64,000 bases of DNA from Variovorax sp. OK212 (GTDB taxonomy: Bacteria > Pseudomonadota > Gammaproteobacteria > Burkholderiales > Burkholderiaceae_C): contig NZ_FOLP01000005.1 in assembly GCF_900112425.1 (NCBI RefSeq), positions 372,001 through 436,000 of the forward strand, in the 5' to 3' direction. The position numbers and the translations under genes were made by a program. Shown here in pieces: positions 41,876 to 50,534 of this stretch (position 1 is its first letter; each line of letters starts with the position of its first letter). The notes under the pieces were generated by a model. It ran no database searches, was not told where the DNA came from, and saw only the letters and a list, made by a program, of their open reading frames with translations.

Positions 41876-42574
41876 GTGACCACAGATGCCACCCGGGCCC
41901 GCGCACCGCACGCGCCGCACGCACCGCGCGTGCTGGTCGCGGGCTTCGAGCCCTTCGAGAACGATCCCGTCAACCCCGCCTGGGAGATCGCGCGCGCGCT
42001 CGACGGCTGGGCCTGCGAGGGCGCGGTGGTGCAGGCGGTGCAGCTGCCTTGCGTGTTCGGCCGCGCCATCGACACCCTCGACGCCGCGCTGGTGGGGCCC
42101 GCGCCCCGGCTGGTGCTGTGCGTGGGCGCGGCGGGCGGGCGCACCGAGATCTCGATGGAGCGCGCCGCGCTGAACGTGGACGACGCGCGCATTCCCGACA
42201 ACGCCGGCTACCAGCCCATCGACATCGAGGTGGTGGCCGGCGGGCCGGCGGCGTATTTCTCGACGCTGCCCATCAAGGCCATGGTGCGTGACATGCGCGC
42301 CGCGGGCCTGCCGGCGGCGGTGTCGAACACGGCCGGCACCTTCGTGTGCAACCACATCTTCTATGCGCTGATGCACCGGCTCGCCACGCGGCCCGCGCTC
42401 GCGCACACGCGCGGCGGCTTCGTGCACGTGCCCTACCTGCCCGAGCAGGCCGCGCCGAAGCCGGGCGTGGCGAGCATGGCGCTGGCCGCGCAGGTGGAGG
42501 CTTTCCGCGTGGCGATACGCACCGCGCTGACCGTGCGCGACGACGTGCGCGAAACCGCCGGCCGGCTGCACTGA
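41876..42574 (+). CDS. pcp: Pyroglutamyl-peptidase I
   Basis: The gene encodes 232 residues of a C15 cysteine peptidase that removes N-terminal pyroglutamate from peptides, yielding free 5-oxoproline for the enzymes encoded next. The triad is complete: Glu95 (EISMER), Cys158 (NTAGTFVCNH) and His184 (GGFVHVPYLP). VLVAGFEPFENDPVNPAW near the N terminus is diagnostic. GTG at 41876 is preferred because TTGAGG lies eight bases upstream; GTG at 41867 is the alternative. It is about 15 residues longer than the Bacillus enzyme at the N terminus. Confidence 0.95.
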   Translation: MTTDATRARAPHAPHAPRVLVAGFEPFENDPVNPAWEIARALDGWACEGAVVQAVQLPCVFGRAIDTLDAALVGPAPRLVLCVGAAGGRTEISMERAALNVDDARIPDNAGYQPIDIEVVAGGPAAYFSTLPIKAMVRDMRAAGLPAAVSNTAGTFVCNHIFYALMHRLATRPALAHTRGGFVHVPYLPEQAAPKPGVASMALAAQVEAFRVAIRTALTVRDDVRETAGRLH

Positions 42575-42622
42575 TCCCGCATTGACCCTTGAGGCGTGCG
42601 CCCGCGCACGCCGGAGAACACG

Positions 42623-43387
42623 ATGAACATCGACTTGAACAGTGACCTCGGCGAGAGCCTGGGCGTATGGCGCATGGGCGACGACGCCGCCATGCTGTCG
42701 CTGGTGAGCAGCGCCAACGTGGCCTGCGGCTTCCATGCGGGCGACCCGGCCGGCATCCTGCGCACGCTGCGCCAGGCCAGGGAGCGCGGCGTGGCGGTCG
42801 GCGCCCACGTGGCGTACCGCGACCTGGTGGGCTTCGGGCGCCGCAACATGGACGTGGACAGCGCCGACCTGCGCGCCGACGTGATCTACCAGATCGGCGC
42901 GCTCAAGGGACTGGCCGCGGCCGCCGGCACCACCGTGCGCTACGTGAAGCCGCACGGCGCGCTGTACAACACCATCGCCCACGACGAGCGCCAGGCGCGC
43001 GACGTGATCGCCGCCATCCGCGAGACCGACCCCGGCCTGTGCCTGGTGGCGCTGGCGGGCTCGCCCCTGCTGGGCTGGGCGCGCGGCGAAGGCCTGCGCG
43101 CGGTGGCCGAAGCCTTTGCCGACCGTGCCTACACGCCCCAGGGCACGCTGGTGTCGCGCCGCGAGCCCGGTGCGGTGCTGCACGACGCGCATGAAGTGGC
43201 CGAGCGCATGCTGCGGCTGGCCGCCGACGGCGTGGTCACGGCCATCGACGGCAGCACGGTGCGCATCGAGGCCGAGTCGGTCTGCGTGCACGGCGACAGC
43301 CCGGGCGCGGTCGAGATGGCGCGCCAGGTGCGCGCGCGGCTGGAGCAGGCGGGCGTGACGATCCGTTCCTTCGTGGACGCCGCATGA
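42623..43387 (+). CDS. pxpA: 5-oxoprolinase subunit A (LamB/YcsF family)
   Basis: The gene encodes 254 residues of the PxpA subunit of bacterial ATP-dependent 5-oxoprolinase, which opens 5-oxoproline to glutamate together with PxpB and PxpC. The N-terminal MNIDLNSDLGES, SSANVACGFHAGDP and VKPHGALYN motifs are typical. GGAG at 42613-42616 supports the start. The stop overlaps the ATG of the fused PxpB-PxpC gene. Operon context with pcp fits recycling of released pyroglutamate. Confidence 0.94.
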   Translation: MNIDLNSDLGESLGVWRMGDDAAMLSLVSSANVACGFHAGDPAGILRTLRQARERGVAVGAHVAYRDLVGFGRRNMDVDSADLRADVIYQIGALKGLAAAAGTTVRYVKPHGALYNTIAHDERQARDVIAAIRETDPGLCLVALAGSPLLGWARGEGLRAVAEAFADRAYTPQGTLVSRREPGAVLHDAHEVAERMLRLAADGVVTAIDGSTVRIEAESVCVHGDSPGAVEMARQVRARLEQAGVTIRSFVDAA

Positions 43388-45015
43388 CCATGCCGATGCG
43401 CTTCCTGCCGGTCAACCTGAACGCGGTGCTGGTCGAGCTCGACGACCTGCCGCAGACGCTGGCGCTGCTGGCCTCGCTGCGCGCCGACCCCATCGCGGGC
43501 ATCGAGGAGCTGGTGCCCGCCGCGCGCACCCTGCTCGTGAGCTTCCGCCCGGCCGCCATCGCGGCGGACGAACTGGTGCGCCGCATCGGCCAGCGCAGCC
43601 TGGACGCCCGCGAGACGCGCATCGACAAGCGCATCGAGATTCCGGTGCGCTACGACGGCGAAGACCTGGCCGAGGTGGCCGGGCTGTTGGGCATCACGCC
43701 CGACGAAGTGGTGCGCCGCCACACCGGCAGCGACTACACGGTGGCCTTCACCGGCTTCGCGCCCGGCTTCGCCTACCTCTCCGGCGGCCACCCGAGCCTG
43801 AACGTGCCGCGCCGCAAGGTGCCGCGCACGCGCATCCCGGCGGGCGCCGTGGGCCTCGCGGGCAGCTTCAGCGGCGTGTACCCGCAGGCCAGCCCGGGCG
43901 GCTGGCAGATCATCGGCATCACCGACGCGCCGATGTGGGACCTGTCGCGCGCGGCCCCTGCGTTGCCCGCGCTGCTGCAGCCGGGCGACACGGTGCGCTT
44001 CGTGGATGTCACGGCGCAGCCGCACGCAGCGCCCGTGGCCGCGACTGCTGCGCCTTCGCCGCCCGCCGCAGCGCCAGGTGGTTGCGCCTTCGAGATTCGC
44101 GCGGCCGGGCTCCAGGCGCTGCTGCAGGACGGCGGCCGCCACGGCCAGGCGAAGCAGGGCGTGTCCGCCTCCGGCGCGATGGACCGGCGCTCGCTGCAGG
44201 CGGCCAACCGGCTGGTCGGCAACGCCTCGGACACGGCCTGCATCGAGATCGCCTACGGCGGCTTCCAGCTCGCCTGCCGCGGCGACGCGGTGGTGGCCGT
44301 CACCGGCGCCGACGGCCCCGTCACGCTCACGCGTGCCGACGGCGCGGCGTGGCCGCTGCCGCGCTACCAGCCCGTCGCGCTGGCCGACGGCGACGTGCTT
44401 TCGCTCGGCGAGCCGCAGGCCGGCATTCGCAGCTACCTGGCCGTGCGCGGCGGCTTCGACGTGGCGCCGGTGCTCGGCAGCCTGTCGACCGACACGCTCG
44501 CGCGCATCGGCCCGCCCGCGGTGGCCACGGGCGACGTGCTGCCCGTGCGTGCCGTGAGCGCAGGCGCCTTGGTGGGCGCCGCCGAAGCAGCGCCAGCCGG
44601 CCTGCCCACCGTGCAGCAGGAGGTCGTGCTCGACATCGTGCTCGGCCCGCGCACCGACTGGTTCACGCCAGAGGCCGTTGCGCTGCTGTGCAGCCAGTCG
44701 TGGGCGGTCACGCCGCAGTCCAACCGCGTGGGCATCCGCCTGGCGGGCGAGGTGCCGCTGGCCCGCGCCAACCACGCCGAGCTGCCGAGCGAGGGCACGG
44801 CCTACGGCGCGCTCCAGGTGCCGCCCAGCGGCCAGCCCGTGCTGTTCCTGGCCGACCACCCGCTGACCGGCGGCTATCCCGTGATCGCCTCCGTCGCCAC
44901 CCACCACCTGGACCGCGCCGGGCAGATCCCCGTGAACGCCCGCGTCCGCTTCAACCCGATCGCCGTTCCCGGCCCCGTCGCTCCCAGTGCACCCAGCGCA
45001 CCCCGCACACAGTGA
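43384..45015 (+). CDS. Fused 5-oxoprolinase subunits B and C (PxpB-PxpC)
   Basis: The gene encodes 543 residues. Residues 1-209 are PxpB/KipI, with AFTGFAPGFAYLSGG and PRRKVPRTRIPAGAVGLAG. A 24-residue Ala/Pro linker joins residues 234-543, which are PxpC/KipA, with FEIRAAGLQALLQDGGR and AANRLVGN. The same KipI-KipA pair forms the carboxyltransferase part of urea carboxylase, so the fusion also fits a biotin-dependent enzyme. In many bacteria the two are separate genes. The ATG lies within the pxpA stop overlap. A biotin carboxylase-BCCP gene follows ten bases later. Confidence 0.93.
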   Translation: MTMPMRFLPVNLNAVLVELDDLPQTLALLASLRADPIAGIEELVPAARTLLVSFRPAAIAADELVRRIGQRSLDARETRIDKRIEIPVRYDGEDLAEVAGLLGITPDEVVRRHTGSDYTVAFTGFAPGFAYLSGGHPSLNVPRRKVPRTRIPAGAVGLAGSFSGVYPQASPGGWQIIGITDAPMWDLSRAAPALPALLQPGDTVRFVDVTAQPHAAPVAATAAPSPPAAAPGGCAFEIRAAGLQALLQDGGRHGQAKQGVSASGAMDRRSLQAANRLVGNASDTACIEIAYGGFQLACRGDAVVAVTGADGPVTLTRADGAAWPLPRYQPVALADGDVLSLGEPQAGIRSYLAVRGGFDVAPVLGSLSTDTLARIGPPAVATGDVLPVRAVSAGALVGAAEAAPAGLPTVQQEVVLDIVLGPRTDWFTPEAVALLCSQSWAVTPQSNRVGIRLAGEVPLARANHAELPSEGTAYGALQVPPSGQPVLFLADHPLTGGYPVIASVATHHLDRAGQIPVNARVRFNPIAVPGPVAPSAPSAPRTQ

Positions 45016-45025
45016 AAGCCCTCCG

Positions 45026-46753
45026 ATGAAAAAACTCCTGATCGCCAACCGCGGCGAAATCGCCGTGCGCATCGCGCGCGCCTGTGCCGATCACGGCGTG
45101 CAGTCGGTCGCCGTGTATGCCGACGCCGACCTGAACGCGCTCCACGTGCGCATGGCCGACGAGGCCTACGGGCTCGAAGGCAACAAGCCCGCCGACACCT
45201 ACCTGAACATCGCCAAGCTGCTCGCGGTGGCCAAACGCGCCGGTGCCGACGCGGTGCATCCGGGCTATGGCTTCCTGTCCGAGAGCGCCGCGTTCGCGCA
45301 GGCCGTGATCGACGCGGGCCTGACCTGGGTCGGCCCTTCTCCCGCGGCGATCGCGACGCTGGGCGACAAGGTGCAGGCCCGCAAGCTCGCGCTGAAGGTC
45401 GGCGCGCCATTGGTCGCGGGCACGGCCGACCCGGTGAACAGCGCGGCCGAGGTGCTCGCCTTTGCCGAGCAGCACGGCCTGCCGGTCGCGATCAAGGCCG
45501 CGTTCGGCGGCGGCGGGCGCGGCATCAAGGTGGCGTGGCGGCTCGACGAGGTCGAAGGCCTCTACGAATCGGCGGTGCGCGAGGCCGTGACGGCCTTCGG
45601 GCGCGGCGAGTGCTACGTCGAGCAGTTCCTCGACCGCCCGCGCCACGTCGAGGCGCAGGTGCTGGCCGACACGCACGGCAACGTGGTGGTGCTCGGCACG
45701 CGCGACTGCTCGCTGCAGCGGCGCAACCAGAAGCTGGTGGAAGAGGCGCCCGCGCCCTTCCTGAGCGACGAGCAGCGCGAGCGCATCCACCGGTCGGCGC
45801 GCGACATCTGCGCCGAAGCCGGCTACACCGGTGCCGGCACGGTCGAGTTCATGCTGAGCGCGAGCGGCGCGATCTCCTTCCTCGAGGTGAACACGCGGCT
45901 GCAGGTGGAGCACCCGGTGACCGAGGAAACCACGGGCATCGACCTGGTGATCGAGCAGCTGCGCATTGCCGAAGGCCTGCCGCTGTCGATCACGCAGACG
46001 CCCGCGCCGCGCGGCCATGCGTTCGAGTTCCGCATCAATGCGGAAGACGTGGGGCGCGGCTTCCTGCCGTCGCCCGGGCCGGTGAACGTGTTCGACGCGC
46101 CCTCGGGCCCCGGCGTGCGCGTGGACACGGGCGTGGACGCGGGCTCGCAGGTGCCGGGCACCTTCGACTCGCTGATGGCCAAGCTCATCGTCACCGGCGC
46201 CACGCGCGCGCAGGCGATTGCGCGGGCGCGCCGCGCGCTGAAGGAATTCCGCATCGAGGGCCTGCCCACGGTGCTGCCGTTCCACCGCGCCGTGATGGCG
46301 CACCCGGACTTCGTGTCGGGCGACGCCTTCAAGGTGCACACGCGCTGGATCGAGACCGACTTCGCCAACGGCGAGGCCCCGGCCATGCGCCCCGACCTGC
46401 TGCCCGATGCGGCGCTGGTGCGCACGGCGATCGAAGTGGACGGCCGGCGCCTGGCGCTGGGCCTGCCGGGCGTGCTGCTCAGCGGGCTGTCGTCGGTGGC
46501 GGCTGGCGGTGGCATTGCGCGGGCCGAAGCTGCGGTGGCCGATGCCGCCGCCGTGGCCGCGCCAGTCTCGGGCACGCTGCAGGGCTGGAAGGTGGCCGAT
46601 GGCGACGAGGTTGCCGAGGGCGCCGTCGTCGCCGTGATGGAGGCGATGAAGATGGAAATGCAGGTCGTCGCGCACCGCGCCGGGCGCATCGCCTTCGCCG
46701 TGGCCGCGGGCGGCTACGTGGCCGCGGGCGCGGCGCTCGCGACCATCGGCTGA
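45026..46753 (+). CDS. Biotin carboxylase fused to biotin carboxyl carrier domain
   Basis: The gene encodes 575 residues. Residues 1-450 form a biotin carboxylase (KKLLIANRGEIAVRIARAC, the ATP loop KAAFGGGGRGIKV, and EVNTRLQVEHPVTE). Residues 505-575 form a lipoyl/biotin domain with the biotinylation motif EAMKMEM, Lys542. The enzyme carboxylates biotin with ATP and bicarbonate. No acetyl-CoA or propionyl-CoA carboxyltransferase subunit is nearby. The adjacent PxpB-PxpC fusion is the only carboxyltransferase-like partner, so a role in oxoproline or urea-like carboxylation is likely but inferred. Confidence 0.9.
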   Translation: MKKLLIANRGEIAVRIARACADHGVQSVAVYADADLNALHVRMADEAYGLEGNKPADTYLNIAKLLAVAKRAGADAVHPGYGFLSESAAFAQAVIDAGLTWVGPSPAAIATLGDKVQARKLALKVGAPLVAGTADPVNSAAEVLAFAEQHGLPVAIKAAFGGGGRGIKVAWRLDEVEGLYESAVREAVTAFGRGECYVEQFLDRPRHVEAQVLADTHGNVVVLGTRDCSLQRRNQKLVEEAPAPFLSDEQRERIHRSARDICAEAGYTGAGTVEFMLSASGAISFLEVNTRLQVEHPVTEETTGIDLVIEQLRIAEGLPLSITQTPAPRGHAFEFRINAEDVGRGFLPSPGPVNVFDAPSGPGVRVDTGVDAGSQVPGTFDSLMAKLIVTGATRAQAIARARRALKEFRIEGLPTVLPFHRAVMAHPDFVSGDAFKVHTRWIETDFANGEAPAMRPDLLPDAALVRTAIEVDGRRLALGLPGVLLSGLSSVAAGGGIARAEAAVADAAAVAAPVSGTLQGWKVADGDEVAEGAVVAVMEAMKMEMQVVAHRAGRIAFAVAAGGYVAAGAALATIG

Positions 46754-46758
46754 CGCGC

Positions 46759-47781
46759 ATGGACCGCGCCACCACCGACCGCCGAGCTTTCAGCCGCCGG
46801 ACGTTCGCATCGCTGGCTTGCGGCGCGGCGGCGTGGTCCGCCGCGCCTTCGGCCTTCTCGGCGCCCGGCGCCACCGTGTGGCGGCTGGCCACCGGCTACC
46901 CCGCGGAGAACTTCCACACGGTCAACCTCGTGGCCATGGCGCGCGAGGCCGAGCTGGCCACCGGCGGGCAGCTGCGCATCGAGGTGCGCCCGGGCGGCGC
47001 GCTGTTCGCGCTGAACGCCATTCGCGCGGCGGTGCAGGAAGGCAAGGCCGAGGCCGGCGAAGCCATCATGAGCAGCCTGGTCGCCGACGTGCCGATCGCG
47101 GGCGCCGACTCGGTGCCCTTCATCACCGGCAGCTACGACGACGCGCAGCGGCTGTGGCGCATCCAGCGGCCGCTGATCGAGAAGGCGTTCGCGCAGCGCG
47201 GGCTGCGCGTGCTCTACGCGGTGGCGTGGCCGCCGCAGGGCTTGTATTCGAACCGGCCGCTCGGCGCCATGGCCGACCTGCGCGGCATGCGCATGCGCGC
47301 CTACAACGCCACCACCGCGCGCATTGCCACGCTGATGGGCGCGGTGCCGGTCGACGTGCCGGCCACCGAGCTCGACAGGGCGCTGGCGGACGGGCGCATC
47401 GATTGCATGATGACCTCGGCCGTGACCGGCGTCGAAAGCCGCGCGTGGCAGTCGATGCGCTACTTCTACGAGGTCAACGCCTGGTTCCCCAAGAACCTCG
47501 TGTTCGCGAACGCCCATGCCTGGGACGCATTGGCGGCGCCGTCGCGCGACGCGCTGGCCAAGGCGGCCACCGCCGCCGAACTGCGCGGCTGGGCCGCCAG
47601 CGCCACGGCCGCGGCCCGCTCGATGGACGAGCTGCGACGCAACGGCGTGAAGACCGAGCCGGTGCCCTACCTCTTCAGCCGCGACCTGCGCCGCCTGGGC
47701 GAGCATTTCTCGCTGGACTGGGTCAAGCAGGTGGGCGTGGGCGCCAACGACATCTTCATTCCGTACTTCGACAAGCACTGA
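46759..47781 (+). CDS. TRAP-type (DctP-like) substrate-binding protein
   Basis: The gene encodes 340 residues. A twin-arginine-like signal (SRRTFASLACG) precedes a DctP domain. Family features include the ALNAIRAAVQEGKAEAGE segment and ADLRGMRMRAYN with the substrate-contacting Arg. It would bind an organic acid in the periplasm. No DctQ or DctM membrane subunits are in the window, so it either uses a transporter elsewhere or works with DUF969/DUF979. It follows the biotin carboxylase by five bases and is the last gene of the operon. Confidence 0.88.
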   Translation: MDRATTDRRAFSRRTFASLACGAAAWSAAPSAFSAPGATVWRLATGYPAENFHTVNLVAMAREAELATGGQLRIEVRPGGALFALNAIRAAVQEGKAEAGEAIMSSLVADVPIAGADSVPFITGSYDDAQRLWRIQRPLIEKAFAQRGLRVLYAVAWPPQGLYSNRPLGAMADLRGMRMRAYNATTARIATLMGAVPVDVPATELDRALADGRIDCMMTSAVTGVESRAWQSMRYFYEVNAWFPKNLVFANAHAWDALAAPSRDALAKAATAAELRGWAASATAAARSMDELRRNGVKTEPVPYLFSRDLRRLGEHFSLDWVKQVGVGANDIFIPYFDKH

Positions 47782-47937
47782 AACGGTTAACTTTTGTTTC
47801 AAGCTGCCGTATGATCATTGCGGTTTACCCTGCATTTCTGAGTAAAACATCCGTAAATCGCTTCAAGCATCGACAAAGCAACATCAGAGCGCGCGTCGAG
47901 GGGGGATGACTCTCTGTGCAGTTCTTCTGTTCGATGA
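47782..47937. promoter_or_regulatory. AT-rich spacer before the GGDEF-EAL gene
   Basis: This 156-base spacer has visibly lower GC than its surroundings, especially at 47782-47880. I see no terminator for the pyroglutamate operon. TTGCGG at 47818-47823 is a weak -35 candidate, but no good -10 box follows. It probably carries the promoter of the signalling gene. Confidence 0.35.
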
Positions 47938-50421
47938 ATGCCGGTGTGCAAGATGCAAGACGCGTGGATGGATGGGGAGAGTGGCACTGCCTTCGCAGTG
48001 CCTGAAGACGCAGGGCAGGTGTCGCCGACGCCGCCCATGCCGGTGGAATTGCAGGCGCTCAACAGCGCTTTCGCCACGCTGACGCTCGACGCGCGGGGCC
48101 GCGTGTTGCGGGCCAACAACCATTTCGTGCGTGCCTGGGGCTACGAGCCCGGCGAACTCGAAGGGCGCGACTTTCTCGACATCAGCCCCGGCGACGGCCT
48201 GGCGGCCAGCCCGTCCGACATCTGGGACAGCGTGCTGCGCGGCGAGCAGCGCGTGGTCGAGCGCATGCGCCTGCACAAGGACGGCGCCCAGCGCTGGGTC
48301 CAGGCCTTCTACACGGCGCTGGCCGATGCGGACGGCGTGGTGCGGCAGGTGGTGGAGATCTCCAGCGACATTTCTTCGCGCGTGCTCAAGGCCGCCGACG
48401 ACCGCGGGCAGATCCAGGCCATCAACGTGTCGCAGGCGGTGGTCGAGTTCGCGCTCGACGGCACGGTGCTCGATGCCAACGCGCGCTTCCTCGAGGCCAT
48501 GGGCTACGAGCTGGCCGAGGTGGTCGGGCGGCACCACCGCATGTTCGTCGACGCGGCCCATGCCGCCAGCGCGGAGTACGCCGCCTTCTGGGTGGCGCTG
48601 GCCGGCGGCAACCACCATGCGGCGGAGTACCGGCGCCTGGGCAAGGACGGCCGCGAGGTCTGGCTGCAGGCCACCTACAACCCGATCTTCGACCCCACGG
48701 GGCGCGTGCGGAAGGTGGTCAAGTACGCCACCGACATCACGCAGGAGAAGCTGCGCCAGGCCGACTTCCAGAGCCAGATCGAGGCCATCAACAAGTCGCA
48801 GGGCGTGATCACCTTCGCCACCGACGGCACCATCCTCGACGCCAACCCGAACTTTCTCGCGACCCTGGGCTACGGGCTGAACGAGGTGGTGGGCCGCCAC
48901 CACCGCATGCTGATGGAGCCCGGCGTGGCCGGGACCGAGTCGTACGCGCAGTTCTGGCAGACGCTGCGCGCGGGCATGTTCGTGTCGGGGCGCCACAAGC
49001 GCATCGGCAAGGACGGCCGCGAGCTGTGGCTGCAGGCCTCCTACAACCCGGTGTACGACCTGAACGGCCAGCTCACGAGGATCATCAAGTTCGCGAGCGA
49101 CGTCACCTCCGACGTGGCGCTGGCTCAGGCGTTCGAGGACGCGCAGCGCCAGGCGCAGCACGACGCGGCCACTTCGCTGCCCAACCGCACGCGGCTGTCG
49201 GCCTTCATGGCCGCCGCGCTCACGCATCCGCAGGCGCGGCTGGTGGTGCTGTACCTGGACCTGGACCGCTTCAAGCCCATCAACGACACCTACGGCCATC
49301 CGGTGGGCGACAAGGTGCTGGGCGAAATAGCCGACCGGCTGCGCCGCTCGCTCAAGAGCGACCAGCTGGCCGCGCGCATCGGCGGCGACGAGTTCGTGAT
49401 TGCCGCGCCCAACCTGGCGGACGAGGAGATCGACGCCTACTGCCAGCACCTGCTGGAGGCGATCGCCGAGCCCATCCGCAACGACGTGGGCCTGCTGGAG
49501 GTCGGCGTGTCGATCGGCGTGGCGGTGTCGCCGGCCGACGGCACCACGCCCGACGAACTGCTGCGCTCGGCCGACACGGCGCTCTACCGTTCCAAGCACA
49601 ACGGCCGCGGCACCTACTGCTTCTTCGCCAACGAGATGAACGACCGCGTGACGGCCAGCCGCCGCATGATCGAGGAGATGCGCCGCGGCATCGCGGCCGG
49701 CGAGTTCTACCTGGACTTCCAGCCGCGCTTCGACGCGCGCACGCAATCGATCCGCAGCGCCGAGGCGCTGGTGCGCTGGGCGCATCCGCAGCGCGGGCGC
49801 ATCGGGCCGGACGACTTCATTCCGCTGGCCGAAAAGAGCGGCCTGATCCTGCCGCTGGGCGACTGGGTGCTGCAGACCGCCTGCGAGGCCGCGGTGCAGT
49901 GGCCGGAGATCGGCGTGTCGGTCAACGTGTCGCCGGTGCAGTTTCGCGACGGCCGGCTGGTGCAGCGCGTGAGGGAGGTGCTGGCCGGCGCCGGCCTGGC
50001 GCCCGAGCGGCTGGAGATCGAGATCACCGAAGGCGTGCTGATGGACGACGCCGAGGGCGCGGGCATCGTGCTGCGCGAACTCAAGGCGATGGGCGTGAAG
50101 CTGGCCATCGACGATTTCGGCACCGGCTATGCGTCGCTCAGCTCGCTGCGCAGCTTTCCGTTCGACGTCATCAAGATCGACCGGCAGTTCATTGCCGACA
50201 TCGAACTGCGCGACGGCAGCCGCGACGTGGTCAAGGCGATCCTGGCGCTGGGCAAGGCGCTGGGGCTGTCGGTCACGGCCGAGGGCGTGGAGACCGACGG
50301 GCAGCTGCAGACGCTGATCGAGGACCACTGCGCCGAGGTGCAGGGCTTCCTGCTGGGCCGGCCGATGCCGGCGCCGAGGCTCGTGGAGATGGTCGAGGAC
50401 GATGTGGAGTCCGCGCGCTGA
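47938..50421 (+). CDS. PAS-PAS-PAS-GGDEF-EAL cyclic-di-GMP protein
   Basis: The gene encodes 827 residues. Three PAS domains lie at about 35-155, 156-278 and 279-400; the last two are close copies sharing VVGRHHRM and GKDGRE-WLQA-YNP. The GGDEF motif is intact (482-486), so cyclic-di-GMP synthesis is possible; the inhibitory RxxD site upstream reads LKSD and is lost. The EAL motif is intact (EALVRW, 609-611) with DDFGTGYASL, so phosphodiesterase activity is also expected. No membrane helices are seen, so it is a cytoplasmic sensor; the PAS ligand is unknown. It stands alone. Confidence 0.93.
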   Translation: MPVCKMQDAWMDGESGTAFAVPEDAGQVSPTPPMPVELQALNSAFATLTLDARGRVLRANNHFVRAWGYEPGELEGRDFLDISPGDGLAASPSDIWDSVLRGEQRVVERMRLHKDGAQRWVQAFYTALADADGVVRQVVEISSDISSRVLKAADDRGQIQAINVSQAVVEFALDGTVLDANARFLEAMGYELAEVVGRHHRMFVDAAHAASAEYAAFWVALAGGNHHAAEYRRLGKDGREVWLQATYNPIFDPTGRVRKVVKYATDITQEKLRQADFQSQIEAINKSQGVITFATDGTILDANPNFLATLGYGLNEVVGRHHRMLMEPGVAGTESYAQFWQTLRAGMFVSGRHKRIGKDGRELWLQASYNPVYDLNGQLTRIIKFASDVTSDVALAQAFEDAQRQAQHDAATSLPNRTRLSAFMAAALTHPQARLVVLYLDLDRFKPINDTYGHPVGDKVLGEIADRLRRSLKSDQLAARIGGDEFVIAAPNLADEEIDAYCQHLLEAIAEPIRNDVGLLEVGVSIGVAVSPADGTTPDELLRSADTALYRSKHNGRGTYCFFANEMNDRVTASRRMIEEMRRGIAAGEFYLDFQPRFDARTQSIRSAEALVRWAHPQRGRIGPDDFIPLAEKSGLILPLGDWVLQTACEAAVQWPEIGVSVNVSPVQFRDGRLVQRVREVLAGAGLAPERLEIEITEGVLMDDAEGAGIVLRELKAMGVKLAIDDFGTGYASLSSLRSFPFDVIKIDRQFIADIELRDGSRDVVKAILALGKALGLSVTAEGVETDGQLQTLIEDHCAEVQGFLLGRPMPAPRLVEMVEDDVESAR

Positions 50422-50534
50422 GCTGCACGGAACGCGGTGAGCGCGGTGGGCACAGGCAGTTTCGGGACTTTGGCAGGGCCTTCCGGCCCCGGCGCTGCCC
50501 GGTTGCCGCCCCTTGCGCATAATTGAAGCAAGCT

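Noticed and set aside
45026..46753. Annotation as the acetyl-CoA carboxylase AccC
   Set aside because: The BCCP domain is fused on and the gene sits in the oxoproline operon with no AccA, AccD or acyl-CoA carboxyltransferase nearby, so the name accC would mislead.
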